Source: Neodiprion pinetum
Lineage: Eukaryota; Arthropoda; Insecta; Hymenoptera; Diprionidae
Reading direction: 5' to 3'
NCBI RefSeq assembly: GCF_021155775.2
Contig: NC_060233.1
Span: forward strand, 7,938,782-8,002,781
DNA: 64,000 bases
Program-made: the position numbers and the translations under genes
Part shown: piece after piece, positions 53,501 to 59,308 of the stretch
Position numbering within the stretch: the first letter of the stretch is position 1
Layout: each line of letters starts with the position of its first letter
Notes under the pieces: generated by a model
Databases searched by the model: none
What the model was told of the DNA's origin: nothing
What the model saw: only the letters and a program-made list of their open reading frames with translations

Positions 53501-56500
53501 AACTGATCTAAAGTGCAGGTATTACTAAACGTGTTACACTCGCGTTAACTCACAGTTTACTCTGCGATATGTTGGTCTCGATTCAATGACACAATTATTA
53601 TTACACCATTTCTTTGATATTGCACGCACGCTGTATTTGAGATTATCTGCACACAACTATTTCGCATCGACATGTAAGAGCCAGTAAACACCACGTGTCT
53701 GAGCGTTGAATTTATGAGGTATATTTGCAATCTGTTTCAAAACTCCTAATCGAATCTTACTCAAAATAATGTTACAGGATAGTGAAGGGCTTTCCACCAG
53801 TGTCACCGTTTATAGGAGTCTCTCCGACCCTGTGCTACCTTCTCAAAGAGAAAAAGCCACTCTGTTGTTTACAACTTGCACAGGTATGATCAAATTACTT
53901 ACTACTGAAATGTTTTACCCGAACTGAACCTCGTGTATATTGATATAAAGAATTGACTGAAGGTGTGAAATTAATTTCAGGTCTGTGAACATTGTTCATA
54001 TCGAAACGCGAAAGAATATAACTGGCAGAATAAAACAATTATATTAGCGGCAGATTATGCCAGCAATGGAATATACAATTTCATAATTCCGTTAAGGGCC
54101 CATTTTAGGTAAACAGCGATGTATTTGTTGCAACCATCCGTTTATTATTGATCGCAGAAATTCTGCAGTAATCGTATCGCGTCCTCTTTCAGATCGAAAA
54201 CATCGTTGAACCCAATAATTCTGCTTTTGGAAAGGCGGCCGGAAATCGCATTCCTCGATGCGGTATCATATTTTCCACTGATCTACTGGATGTTGGGATC
54301 CATCGACTGTTTGGACGATCTGTTGCGAGCGGGTATCACGCTGGCCGAAAATGTTGTAGTTGTAAATAAAGAGCTGAGCAATTCAGCCGAAGAAGATACC
54401 CTGGCTGACTGTAACACCATCGTCGCAGTGCAGACAATGTTCAAGTAAAGATAGTACTTACTCCTCGATATGAACTTGAAAGATCACTTTGCATCGTCGT
54501 ATGCACAGTGAGATTTATCCCACCACGCAACGAATTTGCTTCAATTGCATTCATTGTCGATTCTCTTCTTGTGCTTTGACAGATTCTTCCCTAGCATAAA
54601 AAGCATAACGGAGCTGTCCCAATCCAGCAACATGAGGTTTATGCAGTTTCGTGCTCACGACAAATATGCCCTTCATCTCAGCAAAATGGAAAAGGTACTC
54701 CTCAGTACTACTTCCGGTGACAACTACTCCGATGAGCCTCCGATGGGCTCCCCGGTAACATAATATCACTCACTCTGATCTCTGATATGACTGACTGATT
54801 TATTCGCCTAAAAACTGTAAAATTATTACACAAACACACCTCGCTCCGCACTCTAGCCCTACTTTCCTCATTCGCGTTTTCATAAAACCATCCAAAAACA
54901 GGTTGTTTGAAGAAAAGAAGTTTCAGATCATGCGTCATCTTCACGGTGGTAAATTTTGAAAGAAATTCGTGCTTAAAATCAAACGAAAATCCGAGGACTT
55001 TGTTTAAAATTTCATAAAACTGAATAAGGAAATTGGAGCTTTGGTGGTTGGCCAATGCAGTGATTAAACTTAATAGAGTTAAAGGCACTAGTTTGGATCG
55101 TTGCTTAAATAGACAATTAGATGCTGTTCGCCTTGGTTCTTCTGTTTTATTTTCCATAGTACATACCTAGTCGACAATCTTTGGAATGATATTGAACTAC
55201 ACCGTGTTGTTGACAAGGTAAAAAATTCATAGTGATTATCGGGAAATAGCGTATCGACAATGCAGACGTCAGCTTTACAATTAGACGATGTGAATTAGAA
55301 ATACATCTCTCTCCATATGCAGATCGAAAAATTGTATTTTACATAGCCTCGTTGGCATAAAGCTCAGATTTTAGAATTTTCTGCAAATAAAGAACACACT
55401 TGTGTAAATATGTATGCGTAACTACTCTATACCTGCATTGAAATCTTGACGTGGTGAGTTTTTTTTTTTGTACAGTAGAAGATTCTGCGTAGTTTTGTGG
55501 TGTGTGCTGCTCTGATTTTTACTAGCATGGTACTCCATAAAGTATTCGGTTTCCAGCATTCTCCGATCAACCCATTAAACACTTCTATTATAGATATAAT
55601 AATTATATGTGAATGAGTACTTTATTAACTCGAAGGACAACAATACTGTTTAACAATATTTTCTATTATCTGAACGTCTCTCATACTATTCTGTTTATAT
55701 TTCAAGTTATTTTGTCCGATAATTGTTTCTCCATTGATATATATGATTGATTAATTAGCTGACATTGCGGTGGTAAATTCAATAACTTGACAATTTTTCA
55801 TCCTTGAAGCGTGAGTTTTCTTATTGTGCTAACAAGTTCGTTATCTAATATTACTGCTTACAATATACATTATTAGAAAAGTTTTACTGGAAATAATTTA
55901 TAACGATGATAAGGATGATTCGTAAAACACGAGTTTCCAGTTCTATGCTGATACAATATTTTCACTATAATTCTTAGAAAGAAAAAGAACGGGGATCACA
56001 CATATCGTACATGTTTCGCCTGCCGTTCGCAGCTGGGAGTGTCTTCAGCGCTTCAATGCTCGACACGCTGTTGTATCAAGCTTTCGTCAAAGATTACGTC
56101 ATCACGTTCGTCAGGCTACTTTTGGGAGTGGATCAGGCACCAGGATCCGGCTTTCTTACCTCTGTAAGCTCTTCACGTTTCATCCAATTGACTCGTGCAA
56201 TTAAAATTCTATATTTACATGAAATCTCTTGAAATCTTTGAAATCACCTGAAATTTTGTGTAATTTTTGAAATTTCATGAAAGATTCTGAAATCTCTTGA
56301 AATATTTTGATATCTCCGAAATCTTTTAAAATGAATCCCATGAAGTCTTTTATAATCTTTTGAAATCTTCTGAAATCTTCTGAAATCATCTGAAATCTTT
56401 GTAATCTTGAAATCAGGTGTACATCAAATTGACGGGTGATTGACCTCTCGTAAAAGTCTAACGCAGTTTTTAGTATGGAGTGAAATTTAATCGGTTTCAT

Positions 56501-59308
56501 TGATCAACGCTTATTTCGTGAAAATTACCATAATTCATATTCGTTTATTATCGCTCATTCTCCTGATTAATTTAATTACTGTGATCTAGATGAGGATAGC
56601 AAAGGATGACATGTGGATCAGAACTTACGGTCGTCTGTACCAGAAACTGTGTTCCACGACATGCGAAATACCGATCGGTATTTACAGAACTCAGGATACA
56701 ACGGCAACAGAAACTTCGCAGGTAATTCATAAAATTGAGCTGTTAAATGAAATCCTCTTTTAATTGTTATGGAAGACATTTTTAGAAGGCCAAGTGTGAA
56801 CATTACCTGTGAGTAGCGCATGGCTGGGTTCTTGATCCATTTCGTGCATAAGCATCTCGAAAAGAAATCATTTTATGTCAGCTGTATACAGATCTAAGGT
56901 CCATTTGATCATGAAGGTCGTGAAAGAGAATGATCGTGTAACATTAAACCACGGATTATCATTAAAAATCACATACCATTCCTCGTCATGAGAAACAGCT
57001 CACACTGTAAAGACAGTTGTACGTCCGAAACTCTTGCAATTGCATGCAATAATTCCTGTTAACAATTGTACAGCGATCATAGTAACGGGCCCTATACAGA
57101 GACTATCCTAATCAATCCTAAACACTACCTGGACGAATGTATTTTACCATAATTATGTTGAGCATGGAATGTGAAGAAAAAAAAAATTTTTTATCTTCAC
57201 AAAGAAAATTCGTGGAGGCAAGCAGAAACTCGTATGAACAAACCGTGGTTCTTCGACTTCTGGTCGCGATAAAAACCTCCAAAAACTGTAAAATCGCGGG
57301 ATATTACAGGACTAATTATAAACACTGGTAACTGCGACTTCGACCCCGTGTACGCCGTTTATATGTTGCTGAGAGTGGCTGGTTTGTAGTAAGGGTAGAA
57401 TTGCTTGTCATTCAACAGGCTGACTCAGACGCAGAGAGCGACACTGGCGTTGGGGTAACATATAAAGCCCGATATTCAGCCGCTGCATCTTGCTTAGCTA
57501 ATTGCGCTACACGTGACAAAGGTGCCTCTGCCGTGAGTATTGATGTGGTTTCTTTTTTTTTTCCTTCTCTTGGTCCGCACACCATTTCTCACCACAATTT
57601 GAAAGCACGCGCCTTTGTGCACGTCAAACTTTTTCACTTGTTATCCGCCTAAGTCGGATGCTTTGCATGTTGTCCGCAATCCGCGTCATGCGAAAGGCAG
57701 ACCAACCGATGTCGTTATATTTTATCACAGTCTCGTCAACATAGATGCAGTTGTTTACCTGTAGTTAATAACTATATGTTACGTAGTATTCATCGCTATT
57801 TCGGGTTGGCTACTTTAGCAGCTTACATTGGGCTTCGAGGTATTTGAAAAAAAGCAAATAACTTCTCAGTGTTTGTAAATATCAATATTTAAACATTATT
57901 TTCGTATATTTAACGAATAGTGTCCAAGTGATTTAAGTCACATATAATATATCTACTTAAAACTTATCTTTTAGTAAAAAAATTTGAAAAGGGTAATTCG
58001 ATCGGATTATTATTTCCACGCCACTGTTCTGATGCTATACGTATATTGTACTAGTGACGTACTTTGTAACACTGCGATGCACCGCTTTATATAAATACTG
58101 CTGTTATACATGCAATATAAGTATTGAATTCCTAAAGACCGAATGGTTTATCGTTTCCTAAGATTTAACGCGCATGCGCTAGAATCTGAGAGCGGCTGTT
58201 TGCCAGGGCAACCAACTGTATCTAACCTTAAAAATTTTGACAGTTGCGAATTGAGCACAGCTGTAAAAAATTTTAAGGTCAGAGACAGTTGGTTGCCATG
58301 GCAAACATTGAGTTTTAGCAGACGACGTACAATGCAGTCGATAGGATTTCACTTTGTATACGTACAGTGGAAAACGTTAGTAGCCTCGCATATCGTGACG
58401 CAAGAAATTATTGGTTTTTTCAGTACTCGGTAAGCCTTGGGGACGAAGCGCGAGACAACCACGCCCAACAAATAGAACGAGCGGAGATAGCGAACCTGGT
58501 GCGATCGAGAATGGAATCCCTGAATCTACCCGTCGCTGACTACGACGACGTGTCGGAGAAACGAAACTCGCTATCTTATGTGATAATCAACCCTAGCTGT
58601 GACTTGAAACTAGAAGAAGGGGATATAGTGTATTTAGTGCGCCCCAGTCCGTTCTCCGCCCAAAAGACATTCGAGAGACACAATTCTAGGCGGAAAAGTA
58701 ACATTAGCTTCTGCTCTGCTCAACTGGTCGCCCAGATGAGCGCAGCGGTTGCCTCGGCAGGAATTGGTGGCGGCCCTGGGAGCCGGCGAGGTTCGGGGAT
58801 TGGGTTGGCTAGAGCGCCACCTCTTGGAAATACGAAATCAAATTCTCTCTCTTTACCGGACAGTCCCACTGTAGCCGGTCAGCTCCGGGGCCGTTCTAAT
58901 TCGTTGAGGGTAGTCGATGACATTTTACTCCGACGAAGCAATTCTCTCAGACAAGGTCTGACGACCAGACGGAAAAGTAGCCTCGAAGACATAGGTCTGG
59001 GCGCCCTGTCTCACCCTTCGAATCACAATCCAATTAAAATTGCTCTGAACGGCTCTATCGGCTTAGAGGTCACTCCGCCGGAAGAGGGAACTCCCGGAGG
59101 TGGCGCTAGTAACACCGGAATCCTCGATGTAGGACTGCCTTCCCTGTCAGCGATGGGGGGCAGTTTGGGCCCCTCGCTTGGTGCCGGCCTCGGTGGCTCC
59201 CTGGGAGGTCTTTACGATCCACCATCGATCCAGAGTCCGATGGGACCTCCGATGCAAATTCAAGGGAGTTCGCAGGACCCCCAACACATCCAGGGGACGA
59301 TAGTATGA
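18862..59308 (+). CDS. slo2: slo2 / KCNT-family sodium-activated potassium channel (whole gene, 22 visible coding exons, 5' incomplete)
   Basis: This is a pore-forming alpha subunit of a high-conductance K+ channel of the Slo2 (Slack/Slick, KCNT1/2) family, which acts as a tetramer in the plasma membrane, chiefly of neurons, and is opened by intracellular Na+. Joining 22 exons gives 1435 codons plus one incomplete first codon. Numbering from the first full codon, I see S1 (~32-50), a loop with two N-glycosylation sequons (N67, N76), S2 (~101-122), S3 (~133-151), S4 (~158-175, only R158 and K172 charged), S5 (~193-213), filter TVGYGD (241-246), S6 (~255-272), RCK1 (~285-545), a disordered linker (~560-795), RCK2 (~798-1215) and a Gly/Ser-rich tail ending GTIV. 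Conserved blocks such as YVNENTFKER, FIPVFLNCWLAKH, MDFLNEFYAHP, KGFPPVSPFIGVSPTLCYLL and MFRLPFAAG match the family. A BK (Slo1) channel is excluded by these blocks and by the lack of S0. The start codon is not found. Every exon junction keeps phase. Confidence 0.97.
19188..19275 (+). repeat. Dispersed direct repeat D (copy 1)
   Basis: It shares actggccatgagccagccct, cgttctcacactgca-like sequence and agttcatagagaaaaaaaaa with 45128-45215 in the same orientation. Confidence 0.7.
20527..20775 (+). repeat. Dispersed direct repeat E (copy 1)
   Basis: About 250 bp aligns with 44254-44502 (aatagtactttatgtcacaa; aagtgtgatctagcagtc; gagagaaaaaaatggaaaaa). No open frame is conserved, so it is an old non-autonomous element. 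Confidence 0.8.
21720..22320. repeat. Degenerate minisatellite, unit near ttttgtaatc
   Basis: About 600 bp of imperfect tandem copies containing TGTAATCTTT or TGCAATCCTT in slo2 intron 1, related in style to the GAAATCTT arrays at 2448 and 56219. Confidence 0.85.
24083..24182 (+). CDS. slo2: slo2 exon 2 (S1)
   Basis: The acceptor is gttttgttacag and the donor is gtgagt at 24183. It encodes the S1 helix (LANLFFKLITCFLYIFRVV) and the start of the S1-S2 extracellular loop. Phase 1 in and phase 2 out fit both neighbours. Confidence 0.96.
24183..24887 (+). other. slo2: slo2 intron 2
   Basis: GT-AG intron of 705 bp. Nothing recognisable inside. Confidence 0.95.
24888..25086 (+). CDS. slo2: slo2 exon 3 (S1-S2 loop and S2)
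   Basis: The acceptor is caaatttcag and the donor is gtactc at 25087. It encodes a Cys-containing extracellular loop (CYGC) with N-glycosylation sequons NKT and NLT, then the S2 helix (LWVIQVILAMVSLTEALLLA). It ends in phase 0. Confidence 0.96.
26290..26781. repeat. Foldback element in slo2 intron 3
   Basis: The left end ccaaccgacgtctgaccctg pairs with the right end cagggtcagacg-like sequence (gagggtcagacgttggtc). Complementarity continues through attttgttcaaaat / attttaaacaaaat and into ttattcaattg / gttgaataaaa. About 490 bp. A short terminus-like fragment (ccgaccaacgtctgaacc) is near 18200. Confidence 0.75.
27863..28163. repeat. Inverted/tandem repeat element, family F (copy 1)
   Basis: ttttggggtcgttgattacg is mirrored at 28009-28041 (cgtaatcagcgaccccaaaa) and again as cgcaattaacgacctcaaaa at the right end. 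Related copies are at 38825-38990 and 45230-45400. Confidence 0.75.
29894..30084. repeat. Short foldback element in intron 3
   Basis: gggtcaaagttccgaacggtc at the left is mirrored by gaccgttcggaactttga at the right (ends 30084). Internal copies of gaacggtcaaaagttc are also present. Motif style resembles foldback family B. Confidence 0.7.
31907..31929. repeat. (AAAT)n microsatellite
   Basis: Five to six tandem AAAT units. Confidence 0.9.
32114..32188 (+). CDS. slo2: slo2 exon 4 (S3)
   Basis: The acceptor is gatgtctgcag and the donor is gtaagt at 32189. The 25 codons, phase 0 on both sides, begin GNIWQQLLSFHFILELVNTI and form the S3 helix. Confidence 0.95.
32189..35318 (+). other. slo2: slo2 intron 4
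   Basis: GT-AG intron of 3.1 kb containing the inverted repeat at 32693-33030. A 115-codon open frame at 33291-33638 shows no domain and is judged non-coding. Confidence 0.95.
32693..33030. repeat. Foldback element in slo2 intron 4
   Basis: Left arm aaggaaggtatccaagttcg ... gatctctccgattt ... gacacgtattt pairs with right arm aaatacgtgtc ... aaatcggagagatc ... ggataccttcctcg. Arms are about 125 bp and the total is about 338 bp. Confidence 0.85.
35319..35402 (+). CDS. slo2: slo2 exon 5 (S4)
   Basis: The acceptor is gttttattacag and the donor is gtgagt at 35403. The 28 codons, phase 0-0, encode the S4 region RNLFIPVFLNCWLAKH. It lacks the regular arginine ladder of voltage-gated channels, as is typical of Slo2. 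Confidence 0.96.
35500..35530. repeat. (CT)n tract just before exon 6
   Basis: A CT-rich run within intron 5, 16-46 nt upstream of exon 6, acting as an extended polypyrimidine tract. Confidence 0.9.
35547..35641 (+). CDS. slo2: slo2 exon 6 (S4-S5 linker and S5)
   Basis: The acceptor is ccacatttcag, preceded by a long CT-rich tract, and the donor is gtgagt at 35642. It encodes the linker NDLHRAMQKSQSALSQQ and the S5 helix LMILSATLLCLVFT. Confidence 0.96.
36038..36391. mobile_element. Near-perfect palindromic MITE (Tc1/mariner-like ends, TA duplication)
   Basis: Two arms of about 159 bp (36038-36196 and 36233-36391) are near-identical reverse complements around a ~36-nt loop. Outer ends read cactcggggacaatgaatct and agattcattgtacccaagtg, flanked on both sides by TA (36036-36037 and 36392-36393), the target duplication of Tc1/mariner elements. 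There is no coding capacity. Few differences are visible (for example near the tips, and ttttttacac against gtgtaaaaac), so it is a young or homogenised insertion. Confidence 0.88.
37698..38263. repeat. Foldback element, family C, in slo2 intron 6
   Basis: Left agggttctttttgaatttt, gctcccagggacttaaacgc and gattccctgaaaa pair with right ttttcagggaatc, gcgcttaagcccttgggagc and aattcaaaaacaatcct. The inner arms also pair (gatcgaagtatctta / taagatacttcgatc). About 566 bp. A right-arm fragment is at 17265-17365. Confidence 0.85.
38825..38990 (+). repeat. Family F repeat (copy 2)
   Basis: tttttggggctgctgattgc and caagatggcggatccaat align with 27863-28110 in intron 3. Confidence 0.65.
41228..41578 (+). 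repeat. MITE-like element, family A copy 4 (diverged)
   Basis: The right end (cgatacccattttgctaaaa ... acatgaaatttttctcagtgc) aligns with copies 1 and 2. The left end is poorly defined. Confidence 0.55.
44254..44502 (+). repeat. Dispersed direct repeat E (copy 2)
   Basis: Aligns with 20527-20775 in intron 1 (aatagtacattatgtaacaa; aagtgtgatctatcagtc). Confidence 0.8.
45128..45215 (+). repeat. Dispersed direct repeat D (copy 2)
   Basis: Aligns with 19188-19275 (ggactggccacgagccagcc; agttcatagaaaaaaaata). Confidence 0.7.
45230..45400. repeat. Family F repeat (copy 3, diverged)
   Basis: Contains attcagatttgtgattaacg, aatggatccgcaatta and gattcgtagttaccgaccc, matching the ordered blocks of 27863-28163. 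Confidence 0.5.
45834..46017 (+). CDS. slo2: slo2 exon 7 (pore helix, selectivity filter, S6)
   Basis: The acceptor is ttcctgatttcag and the donor is gtaact at 46018. It encodes the end of S5, the pore helix (STYYVVVTFS), the K+ filter TVGYGD and S6 (LYMVIMICVALIVLPTQ). The filter reads GYGD, whereas mammalian Slack has GFGD (from memory of the family). Confidence 0.98.
46018..48259 (+). other. slo2: slo2 intron 7
   Basis: GT-AG intron of 2.2 kb. A diverged partial family A-like segment may lie at 46345-46470. Nothing else is recognised. Confidence 0.9.
48260..48424 (+). CDS. slo2: slo2 exon 8 (post-S6 linker, start of RCK1)
   Basis: The acceptor is cctgtcgatag, which is pyrimidine-poor but fixed by phase and by homology of FEQLAFTWMERQK. 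The donor is gtgagt at 48425. It encodes the S6-RCK1 linker and the first RCK1 strand/helix (KHVVVCSTT, MDFLNEFYAHPLLQ). Phase 0-0. Confidence 0.95.
48564..48784 (+). CDS. slo2: slo2 exon 9 (RCK1)
   Basis: The acceptor is ggcacctccag and the donor is gtaaac at 48785. It encodes the RCK1 Rossmann-like core, including DYYVVLLSPMELD, WAQRVIYIQGSCLKDGDL and DKTAADEHTILR, all conserved in Slo2. Confidence 0.97.
48785..49208 (+). other. slo2: slo2 intron 9
   Basis: GT-AG intron of 424 bp. No feature seen. Confidence 0.9.
49209..49406 (+). CDS. slo2: slo2 exon 10 (RCK1)
   Basis: The acceptor is caatttcacag and the donor is gtgagt at 49407. It encodes AVKDFAPAVPQYVQIFRPEN, then HVKFAEHVVCEDEFKYALLA and the CTCPGASTLVTLLLHTSRGQ block of RCK1. 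Confidence 0.97.
49536..49762 (+). CDS. slo2: slo2 exon 11 (end of RCK1)
   Basis: The acceptor is acttgtttcag and the donor is gtgata at 49763. It encodes the RCK1 C-lobe: YGKCSGNEIYHIILGDSRFF, EYEGKSFTYASFHSHRKYG and ILLNPG. Confidence 0.97.
49908..50357 (+). CDS. slo2: slo2 exon 12 (end of RCK1 and long disordered linker)
   Basis: The acceptor is cgttgtaacag and the donor is gtgagt at 50358. The first ~30 codons (GPRHIMKKTDTCYYMSITKE) finish RCK1. The rest is a low-complexity linker rich in Gly, Ser, Thr, Asn and His, divergent and probably unstructured. The frame stays open past the donor to a stop at 50503, so reading through intron 12 would give a truncated protein. Confidence 0.93.
50358..51881 (+). 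other. slo2: slo2 intron 12
   Basis: GT-AG intron of 1.5 kb. Its first 146 bp stays open in the exon 12 frame, to a stop at 50503. A possible 53-nt cassette (50427-50479, acceptor ctgccctag, donor gtgaaa) lies inside but would shift the frame into exon 13. Confidence 0.85.
51882..52043 (+). CDS. slo2: slo2 exon 13 (RCK1-RCK2 linker)
   Basis: The acceptor is ttgtactctag and the donor is gtcggt at 52044. It encodes a Pro/Gly/Asn-rich linker segment (PMYLDPGGMGD ... SPEILTQRRG). Support comes from matching phase and splice signals rather than strong homology. The following intron is only 75 nt, and retaining it meets a stop at once. Confidence 0.8.
52119..52272 (+). CDS. slo2: slo2 exon 14 (linker with acidic cluster, lead into RCK2)
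   Basis: The acceptor is cgacacctcag and the donor is gtaagt at 52273. It contains a run with 10 acidic residues in 14 (codons 774-787: D H E G D E S E D E M D D D), followed by the conserved VPWRSPSEKIA that leads into RCK2. Confidence 0.92.
52273..53777 (+). other. slo2: slo2 intron 14
   Basis: GT-AG intron of 1.5 kb. An open frame at 53106-53399 runs over a strong donor (agg|gtaagt near 53372), but no acceptor gives the phase needed after exon 14. Confidence 0.85.
53778..53883 (+). CDS. slo2: slo2 exon 15 (start of RCK2)
   Basis: The acceptor is aatgttacag and the donor is gtatga at 53884. It encodes IVKGFPPVSPFIGVSPTLCY and LLKEKKPLCCLQLAQ, among the most conserved blocks of Slo2. Confidence 0.97.
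53981..54108 (+). CDS. slo2: slo2 exon 16 (RCK2)
   Basis: The acceptor is ttaatttcag and the donor is gtaaac at 54109. It encodes VCEHCSYRNAKEY and TIILAADYASNGIYNFIIPL, the first strand and helix of RCK2. Confidence 0.97.
54193..54444 (+). CDS. slo2: slo2 exon 17 (RCK2)
   Basis: The acceptor is cctctttcag and the donor is gtaaag at 54445. It encodes the RCK2 core: SLNPIILLLERRP, VSYFPLIYWMLGSIDCLDDL, LAENVVVVNKE and AEEDTLADCNTIVAVQTMF. Confidence 0.97.
54583..54694 (+). CDS. slo2: slo2 exon 18 (RCK2)
   Basis: The acceptor is gctttgacag and the donor aag|gtactc at 54695. It encodes FFPSIKSITELSQSSNMRFM and QFRAHDKYALHLSKMEK. I chose this donor because it joins KMEK to KEKERGS as in vertebrate Slack. 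A second in-frame donor lies 60 nt downstream (separate entry). Confidence 0.92.
54695..54754 (+). other. slo2: slo2 exon 18: possible in-frame alternative extension (20 codons)
   Basis: Between the chosen donor (gtactc, 54695) and a second donor (ccg|gtaaca, 54755) lies exactly 60 nt with no stop. Using the second donor inserts 20 residues (VLLSTTSGDNYSDEPPMGSP), rich in Ser, Asp and Pro, and keeps the phase into exon 19. Without transcripts I cannot say which donor is used. Confidence 0.45.
54755..55977 (+). other. slo2: slo2 intron 18 (after the possible exon 18 extension)
   Basis: 1.2 kb of AT-rich intron. Nothing recognisable. Confidence 0.9.
55978..56163 (+). CDS. slo2: slo2 exon 19 (RCK2)
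   Basis: The acceptor is ataattcttag and the donor is gtaagc at 56164. It encodes KEKERGSHISYMFRLPFAAG, SMLDTLLYQAFVKDYVITFV and RLLLGVDQAPGSGFLTS, strongly conserved in Slo2. Phase 0-0. Confidence 0.97.
56164..56589 (+). other. slo2: slo2 intron 19
   Basis: GT-AG intron of 426 bp, about half of it the GAAATCTT minisatellite at 56219-56415. Confidence 0.9.
56219..56415. repeat. Degenerate minisatellite, unit near tgaaatcttt, in intron 19
   Basis: About 200 bp of imperfect tandem GAAATCT(T/C) units, the same motif as 2448-2745. Confidence 0.8.
56590..56721 (+). CDS. slo2: slo2 exon 20 (RCK2)
   Basis: The acceptor is ctgtgatctag and the donor is gtaatt at 56722. It encodes MRIAKDDMWIRTYGRLYQKL and EIPIGIYRTQD, matching the family. 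Phase 0-0. Confidence 0.97.
56722..57418 (+). other. slo2: slo2 intron 20
   Basis: GT-AG intron of 697 bp. Nothing recognisable. Confidence 0.9.
57419..57532 (+). CDS. slo2: slo2 exon 21 (variable insert)
   Basis: The acceptor is cattcaacag and the donor is gtgagt at 57533. The 38 codons start ADSDAESDTGVGVTYKARYS. Phase 0-0, so it could be skipped without a frameshift. Homology is weaker here than in its neighbours, but splice signals and phase fit. Confidence 0.82.
57533..58423 (+). other. slo2: slo2 intron 21
   Basis: GT-AG intron of 891 bp with a small foldback element near its 3' end (58198-58306). Confidence 0.9.
58198..58306. repeat. Short foldback with X-box-like arms in intron 21
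   Basis: Left arm gtttgccagggcaaccaact ... accttaaaaattttgacag pairs with right arm ctgtaaaaaattttaaggt ... agttggttgccatggcaaac. Arms are ~46-48 bp with a ~15-nt loop. The tip gttgccatggcaaa resembles the RFX X-box. It lies about 118 bp before the last exon. Confidence 0.8.
58424..59308 (+). CDS. slo2: slo2 exon 22 (end of RCK2, C-terminal tail, stop)
   Basis: The acceptor is ggttttttcag. The 295 codons include TGA at 59306-59308. The first part completes RCK2 (ERAEIANLVRSRMESLNLP, NSLSYVIINPSCD, LEEGDIVYLVRPSP). The remaining ~220 residues are a Gly/Ser/Pro-rich, probably disordered tail with basophilic kinase motifs: RRKS at S1233, RRGS at S1265, RSNS at S1301 and S1315, RRKS at S1326. 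It ends GTIV, a class I PDZ ligand (x-T-x-V). Mammalian Slack also ends in a PDZ-like tail. Confidence 0.97.
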   Translation, partial: YSVSLGDEARDNHAQQIERAEIANLVRSRMESLNLPVADYDDVSEKRNSLSYVIINPSCDLKLEEGDIVYLVRPSPFSAQKTFERHNSRRKSNISFCSAQLVAQMSAAVASAGIGGGPGSRRGSGIGLARAPPLGNTKSNSLSLPDSPTVAGQLRGRSNSLRVVDDILLRRSNSLRQGLTTRRKSSLEDIGLGALSHPSNHNPIKIALNGSIGLEVTPPEEGTPGGGASNTGILDVGLPSLSAMGGSLGPSLGAGLGGSLGGLYDPPSIQSPMGPPMQIQGSSQDPQHIQGTIV

